This document shows, piece by piece, positions 13,101-28,000 of a stretch of DNA of 64,000 nucleotides. The position numbers and the translations under genes are program-made. The notes beneath the pieces are model-generated. The model saw nothing but the letters and a program-made list of their open reading frames with translations, did not search any database and had not been told where the DNA came from. The stretch lies in contig NC_088307.1 in assembly GCF_032854445.1 (NCBI RefSeq), positions 13,824,001-13,888,000 of the forward strand, written 5' to 3'. The stretch is from Liolophura sinensis (taxonomy: Eukaryota; Mollusca; Polyplacophora; Chitonida; Chitonidae). Position 1 is the first letter of the stretch; each line of letters begins with the position of its first letter.

Positions 13101-16100
13101 CCACGACCATCCGCAGGTTGCTGTCAGACCTTCCCACTTACGGCCGGAGAGGAAGTCTCATGAATAAGACTTGAACTCACAGCGACTGCATTGGTGAGAC
13201 ACTCCTGGGTCATTACGCTGCGCTAGCGCGCTAACCAACTGAGCCATGGAGGCCCCCTTTAACATTATGTAGTTAAACTAAGATCAATGCCATCTGAAGT
13301 TTCACGCGTCACATAAAGATACGCATAAAATATTGAATTGTGGACGATGGCTGCTTCAGGTGAACATTAGTCACTGTTTAAACCAGAGCTGTACATCATT
13401 TAAAGAGCAGATAACTTACCAAAATAAGCCACCACACCCAATCCAGCCACAAATATCACAAAGAGCAGGCAGCAAATAATGTCTGTACAGGACCTAGAGA
13501 TAAAATGTACACATTATTTATATATAATAAAATATAAAGTGATAGTACATGTAACAGGATATGTGAAAACCAGTGCATATAACAGGATATGTGAAAAACA
13601 GTACATGTAACAGGATATGTGAAAAATAGTACATGTAACAGCAATATGTGAAAAACAGTACATGTAACAGCATAGGTGAAAAACAGTGCATGTAAATGTA
13701 ACACGATATGTGAAAAACAGCACGATTAGTCTTTTGAAAAACACATTTGGTGGACACACTTCCAGACTTCAAGGATTTATGAAAGTCCCGTAAAATGATA
13801 ACTGTAAAGGTTCCATAAAAGAAATAAACGTTTTGATATTGGGGCATACTAGTAGATGCCTTCTTCTAATAAATACGATGCTTCGTCATTACTTGAATTA
13901 ATTTCTGATAACAATGCATATATACACTGTAATCAATGACCTTGGCTGAGAAAGTGAGAAAACTACTTGTATATCAACTTGTTAGGAGGTGTCACAAACC
14001 ACACGTACTACTGTAATTCTTCAACCTTTCGCATGTTTGCAATGTGTTTATTCAAGCATATGCTGAAGGTATTATTCTGTCTTGACTGATAAAATTATGC
14101 CTTTTGTGAAGGCCTGGAATTGGCCAACCCAACCAATGTAGTTTTGTGTCCAAAATAAAATTAAAGGACAGCATAAATTGTATTGAAAGTTGATCTTTGA
14201 TGTGCAAAAAGGTGGAGAAATTAGGGTCAGTGTACAAGATGCTTTAAGCTTCATGTTTAAATCCTTAACAAAAGCTGCAACTCATCAACGACTGAGCTAG
14301 ATTCAAGAATATACATTTCCTGCAATTAGATGAAACGTTGCAAAGCCCAGTGAAACTACAACATTGTACAAGACACAAACCCTTCCCAGATGCTTTGACA
14401 CACCTTGTGTGTCAAATCCCACCTTGTGTGTCAAAGCCCACCTTGTGTGTCAAATCCATGGGTGAAAATTTGGGAGACCCATTTTTATAAATCGTTGAAT
14501 CATGAACTGTGTTGTATTAAAGCGTTTACATTACATGCATTATGAAAGAGACGTGCAATAAGGGGTAAATTTGTCCTTGTAGTGACAACCTCATCGTAAT
14601 TAATGGACTGATGTTTAATGCTATACTCCAGAGCTTTTTTTCGCAATGACAGTCTGGTGCGAAAACTGGTGTACCTGGGGCACGTTCTACACAATATTAT
14701 AAAGCACACTGACCACGGCAATTTATTTCTTGTAAAATGCTGTCCCAAAAGTTATGCCAGGTCCAGTTTGCCACTGCTTTGTATAATGAGACCCTGGAGT
14801 GCAAATCTTTCGCAGAGACCTTTAGCATTAATTTAATGATGATCAACAAGCTCATAATGAAGCCTCATCAAAATGAACAATCTACATGTATGTATACAAT
14901 GCAAGTCACGGTAAATCAGTGACTCGAGGTTAGCTTGGAACTGTGACCTTAACAAAGCTATTTCCATTTTACTACGGCGTTTTTTTCTGGGAAGATTTGG
15001 TTTTGTTTTTGTGTTACTGTACATGCAAAACCGAACAATTTCCTGTTCAGGTGCATACAGGCCCCCCGATGTGAAAGGAGAAAGATCACACCACCTGTAG
15101 GTGAATTAAATGATAAAGCTACTGATCAACTTATAAAAGCATGCAGCCATAAATTGGCGAACTGGATGAAAACCTTTTTTTCAGTCCAGCAAACTGCGGC
15201 TAAACATGTATCAAACATGCACTGTGCATATGTGTGAAACTCGTTTATATCTATCGGATATTTAACATTTATCTCACCTCTTTTTGATTGGCCCATTAAA
15301 GGTGGGGTCATACGTCAGAGGGGTGCCTGAAATAGACAAGACAAAAATGAATACAAAATCAGAAGAAAGACATACATTATTAGGCTTTATACATGTCCCT
15401 GTGACATCACCTTTCCAGGGGCAGAGATGTTTTTAGGAAACTTTTTTTATGCTACCTAACACCTCCACCGATCCAAGTTTCGTTTTTTGGCATAAACAGA
15501 ATTTGACTCAAAATCCTGTGAAAACCATTTATTTCAGAACTTGAAATTTCGCTAGAAACTTCATGTAACTAACAATTAACTTCTATCAACAAATGATCTA
15601 AACTTCATTTTTTTCAGTAAAGATACATATGGCCTCCTCTAGCCTAATTATCAACAACAACTTACTCTCATCGCTCTCCTCAGAGACTGGCTTCTTCGTC
15701 GTCATATTTCAGGTGTTTGGAAAAACACCTGACTTTAAACCCCCAAGCTAACAAACTGAACTAAACAGAGCTACCTCTATTGAAGAGGTGTACCACAGTC
15801 TGCTTGTGTTTAACGCTGATCACAGCAGCTGTCAGCTATCAGGTGACTTAGTACAGCTGAAAATTCGTACAGGTGAATATATCAAATACCACTGATAACA
15901 GTCAGATCATGTTCATTAATACTGACTGCCAGCTGATATCTGTACCAGCGAATGTGGGTATTTAAACTCAACCCTTAAAACATGTTACCCGACCTGACTA
16001 CATTTACATGTTCCTTGTCCGCAAAACACAGCTTCTAGTTAATTGTCCAGCCCTGGAAAAGGTTATAAAGGCTCTTTTCCACTCTCACTAGTTGCTGCTA

Positions 16101-18734
16101 AATAGCTTACATAATAAGCTTACATGTAAATACTGATTATTATCTGGGACTCAAAACAGTGAGGGTCTAGGAGGACCCCAGAGATACAAGAAGCAAGCAC
16201 AAAGAAAAGTCTTTCAAAAAGTTTTAGATGTAACTGTACATGATGATACAAAATATGTTTTATTCATAAAATATGTCAAAAGATTTGGATTTACTGAAAA
16301 ATGATACTTTATTGAACTTTGGTAAAAACTATTTAAATTGTGTATAAACGTTTACATGTACCACTCAGGAGCCCCACTCACAGTGTACACCAGTCCATGC
16401 ATATGGTTACTTACATTTATAATGCCTGCCCGCACTAAAACCACAAATCTATAGAAATGGACATTTGCTGCAGTATGAACACATTGTTGCATCAAACATC
16501 AATAGATTTTTAATACATGTATTGACCATGTGGTGCTGTAACTCCCACTGGCTCGTAAGTCACCCTGTACACGTAGATTTATTGATTGTGAAAGATTGAT
16601 CTTGGATAGGGTGATATGTATGGTTTCTGGTAACACATGTGTGAGTTGAGATAAGAGCTATAGATTCTGAGGTCTACATGTACAGGTACTAAAGAGTTGA
16701 CATATCACAATTGTGTAAACTTAAAACAAAAAACAACACTAGACCAAATATATATATATATATATATATACATATATATACATGTATATATGCATCAAGT
16801 GTACATGTATATATGCATCAAGTGTACATGTATATATGCATCAAGTGTACATGTATATATGCATCAAGTGCTTCACATGAAGTCTTAAAAAAACGTGTTA
16901 TTAGTGTGACGTTGCATATCAAAGATATCAGAGCTCAAAGTAAGCAAAATCACACAACAGAATGTGCTGCCATGTTATCAATTTTAACCATTTGAATGCA
17001 ATGTATTTTTGTCACTTGAGAATAACAGCTATTTCTAAGGACATCACCTGGACCCTGTTTCGCCTTTTAGCCATGTAAGTATCCCATGACCTCATTAGAA
17101 TTCCAGGCTAAAAGTTCATTTCTTATTATCAAGCAAGCCGAACAAAATTGCTGACATTTAGGTTTATACGTCTCCCTCTTCTGAAATAATTACCATTAAA
17201 TTATTGATTGTCTTATCAATGATCAGATGAGTGCCACATGTTTTATGACACTTTATTTCAATACATCTGCATGTATGTAATAATATATTTATTTGACTGG
17301 AGATTTTAATGCTGTGCTCAATCAAACTTGACCTGGCATGGGAAATACTCAATCAACGTACCCTGGAACTAGAAAATTTGACAAACATGTAAATTTTATT
17401 TATTTGATTGGTGTTTCATGCTGCGCTCATGAATATATTTTGCCCCTACAACAGCGACCAACATTATGGTGGGAGGAAACCAAGCCCTACCCACAACCAT
17501 TCGTAGTTTGCTGTCAGGCCTTCCACATGCGCATGGAGAGGAAGCCAGAATGAGCTGGACTTGAACTCACCGCAACTGCATTGGCAGGAGGGTCATTGCG
17601 CCGTGCTGGCTGAGGCCCCACAAACACAAAGTGCGCAAGTGAGTAACCTACACACCCGCGCATGTACATTTATGTGCACGTCACTCGCCCCGGCTGTTTT
17701 CACAGCTGCAAAATGTTACAAGTACATGTAATTTCCCGCAAATGGCAGCTCCACTGAAATGAGTTTCTAACAGTTTATTTTGGGTCTGACACTGGCTGAA
17801 AACATTTTTCATGACAGTTTTCTTTGCAGGAGAAATTTCCGATAATAAGCCAGTTGCACTGGATTGCTAGTTTCCCCCATCAATGCCCTCATGCCATTTT
17901 ACCCCCTGCAGACGAACTCACTATTTTGTTGTTTTGTTTTGGGCCAGAAATTGTCACAGAAAAAAAAAAGCTGAAAAAATGACAAATGAACAATGACATT
18001 TTTTCTGCTGCCTGCAACAATTACGCAAAATATTCTGATGGGAAACAAGAAATTAAAGGTGATTAACAATATATATGCATGTGTTTGTGTAAAACACCAT
18101 TGTTCATGGTCTTAAAAGAATCACATTGCCCAAACCTTTACATGTACATCATTGACATGTACCGTGTAGATGTCCTGAATGTGCTACATGCTCTGTTTGA
18201 TAGCTTTTCTTTTGATAGCTTTTCTTAAGTATAAAATGCAAAATGACCAAAATGAAATTCAAGGAGCATTAATGTGTATTTAACTTCAGACAAATCAGAC
18301 CAAGGGAGATAACTTTGGACTTACTCTACTTCTCAAGGACAGCGCTCTGCAACTATTTTTGTTATTTATTTATTAGCTTTGTGTGTTAAGTCATACTCCA
18401 GAATATTTCACTTATACTCCAGTTACATGTATAGCCAGTATTCTGGTAGGAGGAAACCTGGCAGAGTTTAGGAGAAACCCACAACCATTTGCCGATTGCA
18501 ACGATTTTTGACCATAACTGCAGTAACTACAAAATGTACTATAGCATACAGCATCTGAAAATGATTAACAGAAAGTTATTTAGAACAGACAAACAATACA
18601 GACACCTGAGGAGGTAAAGATTTTGTTGAACTTGTTGATTACTATACACAAAAACTTGACATCAATGGTCCCAATATTGTCAGACAAGGCTTCTGTAGAA
18701 TACAAACTTTCAAATGCATTTTACTAGATTGAAA

Positions 18735-18776
<42 letters not shown>

Positions 18777-19026
18777 AATCAAACCATTTTTAAAGACAAT
18801 GTTTAATGGTTTTCTTTGCCTTTAACTCCAAAATAAATTTTCTGATTACAAAGGGAACCTAAAATTATTAGCAATCATTTTAATGATGTATACTGTATGC
18901 AGAAATTCTAAAGGGCATCATTAATTGTGCACTGAAGCTACCACCTCCCCCCCCCCTTTCTTTCTCAAGATGGCTATCAGAGTCAATCAACATAACTGAA
19001 TACATATGTGTATGCATATATATGTA

Positions 19027-19087
<61 letters not shown>

Positions 19088-22000
19088 CCACTATACAAGT
19101 TGACAAACATCCTTGTGTCAGAAGGTGGATGGTTGTAGGTTTTCCTGGCATGCCTAGGGGCTTGCACAGTTTCCCCCCCACCCGCCATTATGTAAGCGAA
19201 ACATTCTTGAGTATGCCGTAATACGCTAATAAAAAAAAAAATAAATAAATAAATCAAACCCAAACATCATCCTCTACACTGCTTACAGCTTTAGGGTCAG
19301 AAGCTACCTGTACATGTTTGTTAATATGCAGTTTCTTTTTTGTTTTTTTTTAGAGTGTACACGTACACATACACATATTTCTTACAGGATGTGTTCCAGA
19401 TGATAACTATCCACCAGTAGTTGTTTATGTGATACTAAAGTGTCTGGTATAATTAACATCTGCTTCCGGCTGTGTGCATCAGAATGAAACTATACCACAT
19501 GTAGTTTGTCTAGCACATCTGTGCAGTCTTCTTTATTGTACTATGGGTGCATTATGGTACTATGGGAGCATTATGGTGCTATGGGAGCATTATGGTGCCA
19601 TGGGAGCATTATTGTACCATGGGAGCATTAGTGTGCTATAGAGCATTATTTGTACTATGGGAGCATTATTTGTAATATGGAAGCAATATAGTGCTATGGA
19701 GCATTATTTGTACTATGGGAGCATTATTTGTACTATGGAGCATTATTTGTACTATGGGAGCATTATTGTGCAATGGAGCATTATTTGTACTATTGGAACA
19801 TTATTGTACTGTGAAAGCATTACTGTACTATGTGAGCATTATTGTGCTCTGGGAGCATTATTGTACTATGGGAGCATTATTGTACCATGGGAGCATTATT
19901 GTGCTATGGAGCATTATTTGTACTATGGGAGCATTATTGTGCTATGGAGCATTATTTGTACTATGTGAGCATTATTTGTACTATGGGAACATTATTGTAC
20001 TGTGGAAGCATTATTGTGCTCTGGGAGCATTACTGTACCATGGGAGCATTATTGTGCCATGGGAGCATTATTTTTACTATGGGAGCATTATTTGTACTAT
20101 GGCAGCAATATAATGCTATGGAGCATTATTTGTATTATGGGAGCATTATTTGTACTATGGAGCATTATTTGTACTATGGGAGCATTATTGTGCAATGGAG
20201 CATTATTTGTACAATTGGAACATTTTTGTACTGTGGAAGCATTACTGTACTATGTGAGCATTATTGTACTGTGGGAACATCATCATACATGCCACCCAGT
20301 TGCATATACATTTACCTCCAATATCTATAAGAAAAACTTTTTTATGGTACAATGTGCTAAACACAATTAAGTTAAAAGCAGCACAGTGTATCATTCACCA
20401 CATAATAATATACACAAATATAAACGCACGAAGCAATGTATACCCATTAAATCCACCTTAAAGGCTACATGAAAAAAGCAACTCAAAAACAAATATTATG
20501 TTTCTAAGCCAAATGAAGAAAAACTTTTTTTTTTAATTTGCATTTTTGGGGTAGTTTTAATGTAAATTACCCCTCTATATCAAGCACATTTAACGCCAAT
20601 GGTCGGATTTTTTCTGAAATTATGTCATCATTGCATGATCTTGATCGGAGCACAATGAACACCCTGAAGTTCCCTCAGTCCAGTGAACCACTGACACTCC
20701 ATGGGTTCGCCGGGGCGGCTCAGCGCCCCAGCCCCCTTCACGATTCAATCTGTTTTCCACCCCCATCTGGTCTGTTCCCCTGCTAAGTTCTGTTTAAAAG
20801 GGATCGTCATTGACATCACCAATGCAAAGTACTTAATTTCCCAGATGACTGCTGAGGGCTTATGAAAATTATATGCTGAAGTCATTTTCACTCTCCCTCC
20901 CCACTTTCGGAAAAAAAATTAAAATTTTGGGGTTTTTTTTTTTTTTACATGCTATTACACGTCATAAACTGCACACAAAGAAAAAAAGCCAAACCATTTC
21001 ATGGAGCCTTTAAAGTGAGTAACAACTTTTCACAGAAATAGTGTAAATTTTTACATTTAACAAAAAATCACATCACATTCTGAGTAAATGATCAAATTAC
21101 CATCATACACGTACAATGCTTACCAGTGCACTGTAGACAAATCTTGCCATGTGGGTGCGATTTTAATAAGATGAAGTGAGAATATGGTCACAAGCATAGA
21201 GGCTATTAATTTGCATGCAACTAATAGTATGAATTTATCCTGCAAAAACCCATCAAGTACGATGTATAGATGAATCTCTTCAGTGATGTGACCATTGTAT
21301 TCACAACTGAACAAAGGGAGATAATCTACTCAGCAGACACATTTGACGTCGTCCTGCAGGATTCCAGAATATATCAGTACCCCACTTGACCATTGTTGTC
21401 CAATGAAACGCGGAGTATTTTATCTGATGCAAGATAAAGCTTGATACCTGCGGGCTGCTGGTGTCCAAACTGCTCACAGCTATGAACAGTGCGGCACGTA
21501 CACACACCATTTGCTTGATTCCTATGCATGGGTTCATTTTAATACAAGTAATCCATCAAAAACACTTATAATGTATAAAGAATCCTATTGCCATGGAAAC
21601 CCGTCTACAGGATTTCCTGCCATACTATCCATGTAGCCATCTCTAGTTACAAAAATACATGTAGCAGGGTTTTCATTTAGAATTTCGCCACGATATGGCT
21701 GAAATATTGCCGATGTGGCGTTAAGCCATAATCATTCATTCATTTAGAATTGGAGAAGGAAGTCTGAGTTCAAAAGAAATTAAAAGTAATTATGTCACAA
21801 GTACTATTGATTTAAATAGTAAGAATATTCAGAGCAGGCGGCTATGGGGATGGCAGTAGGTCAGTTTGTCTGCAGCCTGCTATGGGGATGGCAATAGACA
21901 GCTGTCTGCAGCCTGCTATGGGGACAGCAGTAGACAGCTGTCTGCAGCATGCTATGGGGATGGCAATAGACAGCTGTCTGCAGCCTGCTATGGGGATGGC

Positions 22001-25000
22001 AATAGACAGCTGTCTGCAGCCTGCTATGGGGATGGCAATAGACAGCTGTCTGCAGCCTGCTATGGGGATGGCAATAGACAGCTGTCTGCAGCCTGCTGTG
22101 GGGATGGCAATAGACAGCTGTCTGCAGCCTATGGGGATGGCAACAGACAGCTGTCTGCAGCCTGCTGTGGGGATGGCAAGAGACAGCTGTCTGCAGCCTG
22201 CTATGGGGGATGGCAATAGACAGCTGTCTACAGCCTATGGGGATGGCAATAGACAGCTGTCTGCAGCCTGCTATGGGGATGGCAATAGACAGCTGTCTGC
22301 AGCCTGCTATGGGGATGGGCAATAGACAGCTGTCTGCAGCCTGCTATGGGGATGGCAATAGACAGCTGTCTACAGCCTATGGGGATGGCAATAGACAGCT
22401 GTCTGCAGCCTGCTATGGGGATGGCAATAGACAGCTGTCTGCAGGCCTGCTATGGGGATGGCAATAGACAGCTGTCTACAGGCCTATGGGGATGGCAACA
22501 GACAGCTGTCTGCAGCCTGCTGTGGGGATGGCAATAGACAGCTGTCTGCAGCCTGCTATGGGGATGGCAATAGACAGCTGTCTACAGCCTGTCTGCAGCC
22601 TGCTACTTGCCCTTTTTGAACACCCTGATGTAGGCCCTAGTCCTTGTTTCTGACTTGTCTTTTTCAACTTTAATGACTGATGTTTTATATATATATTATA
22701 TTTTTATATTTTCATATATTAAAAATTCATATTATTACATTTTCATATATTATATTTTTATATTTTCATGTACATTTAGATCAATAATGTAAAAAATGAA
22801 ATCTTTATACTGTTAAAGAAGAACCTACAAAGTCAGTAATTGCCCATATAATACAACTGATAATACTTACTCAACAAAACAGCAGTGACCTGTACATGTA
22901 AACATCCAAACAAATATCATATAACCCCAAGCATTGCTCCCTTTGAATCAGTTGTTTAAATGTGGCTGTGTACAGGCTATTTTCAATATGATGACAACAC
23001 AGCATTCTGAGTCACTATGTAAACCAATGACGACTAATAAACTGCGATTAACATCGCCACATTTTTTTTTTACCTAATTCTAGGGGGCATGTATGTTCCT
23101 TATTTGAAAAAAACCTAACTGAGGTAAATTAACAAGAGGCCGGATTTCTGTGGTTATACATGAATGTCAACCATTTGCCAAGTACCCCACTGTCCTTGCT
23201 GCTCTGGCTTTACTCTCTATGCTGTAGTCTTTCAAATAACACTAGTCAAAGGTTCCTTCATACAGCCATCACTCTTATTCCTACCTACAGTATTCTATCT
23301 GACTATCTCAATCACAGGTGTTGATCTGGGTGGATCCTGTGGAAAGCCAAGCCTAGGTGATACCTTTCTAAACAGAGCCTGGTGAAAAGGCCAAGGTGTA
23401 AGATATTTCCATCACCCAGGTAATATTAAAGCTCTACAGACGTGGATCCTTCAAGTTTCCTGTGCCTTAACCAGATTAGGTGAACAGTATGTGTGGGGGG
23501 TGGGGGTGGGTGGGTATATATATATATATATATATATATAGATATCCTGGGCTTATCAAATGCCCCAATCATTCATCAATTTACTGCCATCAAGAGATGA
23601 ATCCACAAAGAGCAATGTTTGATTATTCCTGATCCTTGTAGTCTAAACAGATTTAGATATCTAACTATTCACACATTTTCTATTACTTATTATAATAATT
23701 ATAATAAGACCTATACACATTAGGTGTTTTCAGTCTGAACATCTAGTGTGCACAAAAAAGTGTTAAATAAGTAAACTGTGTTTAACTGTGAGAAGCAGCT
23801 AGCTTTATAATTTGACTGCTTTGTTGTTTGATAATATATTTCACATTGGTGGGTTTTCGCCGGGCTTTTCCCAGTTTCCTCCCACCATAATGCTGGCCGC
23901 TGTCACATAAGAGAAATATTCTCGAGTACGGTGTAAAACACCAATCAAATAAACAAACAAATAAATTACATCTATACAGTTCATACTTTAGCATACTTGT
24001 ATTTCATGCCATATCCGGAGTTATATTTTCCAGAAAATCCTGAATGTATAAAGAACACACAGTCAATTTACAACACATATAAAGATAGCCTGAGTATGAT
24101 ACTTCCATTCAGTCTCCTGGAAACAGGACTAACGCTATACAAAGGCAGGATTCATTATATGCATGTACTCTCTACACAATGCCTTTTGTAAGATTTACAC
24201 ATATTATACACCTCTCAGGCTTGTAGCTAAAACTTTATTCATCCGGCTTTACATATATATATATATATTGTGTACATGTAGATATCCAAATTCTTCATTT
24301 TTAAAAATGTAAAAACAAAATCAACAATTAAATTTTGACAACTGTGTCAGCTGCATGGGTTTCTTTCTCTCGTCATAATGACAAATAGGCTGTACAATGT
24401 ATAAACAGATGTGTTAAATAGCCCACAGGTACTGTAAATATCTATATAATGCATCATGACAGAGTCATTCGACTGGTTCAAAAATAGCCTTTGCCTTAAT
24501 AATTACTATTATTGCACACACACACACAAAAAATACCACTAGCCTTTTTTTGCTTCCTGTGATTAATCCACCCTATACATAGGTCAACTGAACAGTATTT
24601 TGTTTAACTTTCTTATCAAAAAACACTCAAGTGTTGGCATCAGAAGTGTCATATACATGCCTTTATGTTACTTCTGAATGCGCATTTCAACAGCCCAGAC
24701 TAGGTGACATACAGTTCAGCTTACATCAGGCTATAACTTGACAACATTCAGGTTAGCGCACAAGGACTCCTCAGACAAGTCAGTAATTCAACCATACCCT
24801 ACATATTGGTGCCTGAGGCACAATTATCATCACAAAGGCTAATTTTAATATGCACATCATCACAGGGTGTGAAATTCAATTTATTAAATTTAACTCAAAT
24901 GACTACTCATCAGATTTTGCGAGAAGGCACATCTGAAATGTTGCTTTTCACTAAACGCGCTTTTTCCATAAAATCCACGAGGAAGAAATGAGAAAATGCT

Positions 25001-28000
25001 AACTCCATCAGAATTCTCATAGTATATTAGAATTTCACATATAGGAGTTAATGTACTTACAACTGCTTAGCCCATCTAGCTCCACTGTCAGAAGTCCATT
25101 AACTAGAGGTAAGAATTTTCTTAATACCTACATGTAGTCTCCACAGCACTTTACACTTTTCTTCCATCCCTAACGCAATATGTGACCTGTCTGCGAAGTC
25201 ATGTATTTATCTTTCTCTCCATTGCGCACCAAATGTTTGAGAAAACCATAATGCATAATGGGTTCCACACACCAATGTGTTGAATTTATTTATTTATTTG
25301 ATTGGTGTTTTACGTCGTACTCAAGAATATTTCACTTATACGGCGGCGGCCAGCGTTATGGTGGGAGGAAACCGGGCAGAGCCTGGGGGAAACCCAGGAC
25401 CATCTGCAAGTTGCTGATAGACCTTCCCACGTACGGCCGGAGATGAAGGCAGCATGAGCTGGACTTGAACTCACAGCGACCGCATTGGTCAGAGGCTTCC
25501 AGGTCATTACGCTGCGCTGGCGCGCTAACCAACTGAACCACGGAGGCCCCCACCGTTGTGTTGAAATAGGCTTAAAAAATCTTACGACAACAGATAGTTT
25601 GGTAAAAAGGACAGCAATGTATTTGACAGTAATTGTTTTATAGTTGCTTGGAAAAAAAAAAGTCCATGGTTTGTTAAGTGCATAGCAACAATGATCAGAC
25701 AAACTGTACATGTAGTTTTTAAGTACGGAGTTTTGGTTTCAAGGTGTGGCCAGTTCTTGTAGATGCCGTTTACAATTAGATTTCTCATGATTCAGTTCAA
25801 TATTTCTATCCAAGAGGTTTGCATATTTCTCCACCAGGTGGCACAAGTGAGTGACTGAGTGAGTGAGTGAGTGCTTGGGTTTTAACATCGTACTCAACAA
25901 TTTTTCAGTCATATGACGACAAAGGAATCCTTATGGTGTATGTAATGTGCTTCCTTGTCACAGGACGGATTTCCACCGCTCTTTCATCTAGTGCTGCTTC
26001 ACTGAGACGACTTACCGAAGGAAAGTAAACTGCCCCACCCGAGCCATAATACTGATACGGGTCAACCAGTCGTTGCACTATCCCCTTCATGCTGAATGCC
26101 AAGCGAGGAAGTTACAACTTTCTCTTTTACAGTCTTAGGTGTGACTCGACCCAGGATTGACCCTGGATCTACTGCTCCCGAAGCGGACGCTCGACAGACT
26201 GCAGGTGGCACGAGCTTCTACACATGACATAACATCATGTGGTGTAGTGTGACACGGAGATTAGCTACAAATGCACAGGGAAGTTGCATACTTGTAGGTA
26301 ATGGACTTCTGACAAGGTACACGTACATTACTATATGTGTGTTTACTATTATGTAAAAGTATTTTAGTTATCTTCACTGCAGCATTCAGAGCCCTAAGCA
26401 GACATTTCCGTCTCTGAAGCGGCCAGTGCAATGCACTTGTCTTAATTTTCCTAAATGCTTGGGAAAAAAACTTCACGTCTTGTACAAGGATATACACTAT
26501 CGCTATCACTTTGAAGAGATATCCTGTACTTAATTCTTCACATCACAGTATTTTGATCGTCCCAGTATATACACAATCAGAGTCAACTAATACAAGAACT
26601 GTTAAAAGTCCCAGCCTCAGATCTGTTCTCCTACAAACTGGCTATCTGCACACTCAGCCATGCTCATAAAACACAAGCTGCTACAACGTACATGAATAAT
26701 TCACTAAATGAGAAGAACTATATTAAGGGGTCAGGGAAAATTGCTGCTCTGCATCGATCTTTAGTGATCAATTCAGGAAAATGGAGTGAGTGAGTCAGTG
26801 AGTGAGAGCTTGGGGTTTAACGCTTTACATAACAATTTTTCACTTATATGATGACGAAGGAATCCTTAGAATGCATGTAATGTGCCTCCTTGTTGCAGGA
26901 CGGATTTCCACCGCTCTTTTATCTAGTGCTGCCTCACTAAGGCCCCTTAACGAAGGCAAGTAAGCTGCCCCGCCCAAGCAATTAAACTGATACGGGTCAA
27001 CCAGTAGTTATGATGAGCCACAATATCCGCTTCAGGCTGCTGAAACGCCAAGCGAAGAAGCTGCAACCTCCTCTTTTAAAGTCTTAGATGTGACTCAACC
27101 CAGGATTGACCCTGGATCTACCGCTCCCGAAGCGGATGCTCTACCAACTGTGCTAGAGGGGGCCGGTCAGGAAAATGAATTATTGTGGCTCATCATAATG
27201 CCATATATACATGTACATCAAATAAAACCTGATTGTACTGATTTGGAGAGTAGATCTAAGAAAAAACAAGGGAAACCTTCTCAAATTTCTACATTGAATT
27301 GATACATGTGTGGGTATATATATATATATATACATATATATACACACATGTATGTAGGTTCTGTGAATCTTCAACCCCTCCAGTTCTAAAGCACTGTTTT
27401 TTAGTGGAATTTACCCATACAACTATGATGAAAATGACGCAAAAAAACAAAGAAGTTTTTCAGAAACTATAGATGCAAGCTTCATAAAACTGTGCAAATT
27501 ATTCCCTTAACACTCCATAGCTGAATACTTGTTGAAGAATTAGGGTATGTATCCCACAAGACTAGAACATGCGTTTGGTATGAGTTGTCATATAATGTGG
27601 TTACATCTATATGTGAAACGGACTACAGAGATGCAGGATATAGACTGTATAGTTATGAGTGACTAGTAAAAGTTGTTTGCAGTTACAGACCGGTGTTCTT
27701 CGATAATTTACATGTGTACAACACATGATAGGAGTGATTTATCCTATGTGTCAATGCGTGTATGGGGAGCCTGCCATAGCCTGAGGGGGTATCTATATAT
27801 TGTACTGTATATATAGTGCTTACAGGTTGATGGCTGACACACCCAGACTCACAGCTTGTTTTTGAAAGGTGTTTGATTATAAAACCATGTCCTTTAAACT
27901 GACTAAACTGCTTTAATTTTAGTTCTGAAAAGTTGAAAAAAGAGCTTCATACACAGATGTTAATGTGTACTTGTGCTTTGCGAATGTTAATGCATATAGG

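Noticed and set aside
19657-20370. Overlapping ORFs of 103-162 codons, Tyr/Leu/Cys-rich
   Set aside because: They are translations of the 20-bp minisatellite in several frames; no protein signature.
21842-22537. ORFs of up to 153 codons on both strands with 12-residue repeats
   Set aside because: The unit is 36 bp, divisible by three and free of stops, so all are products of the array.
25310-25711. A 133-codon minus-strand ORF
   Set aside because: It reads through a SINE copy; the same pseudo-protein occurs at other SINEs.
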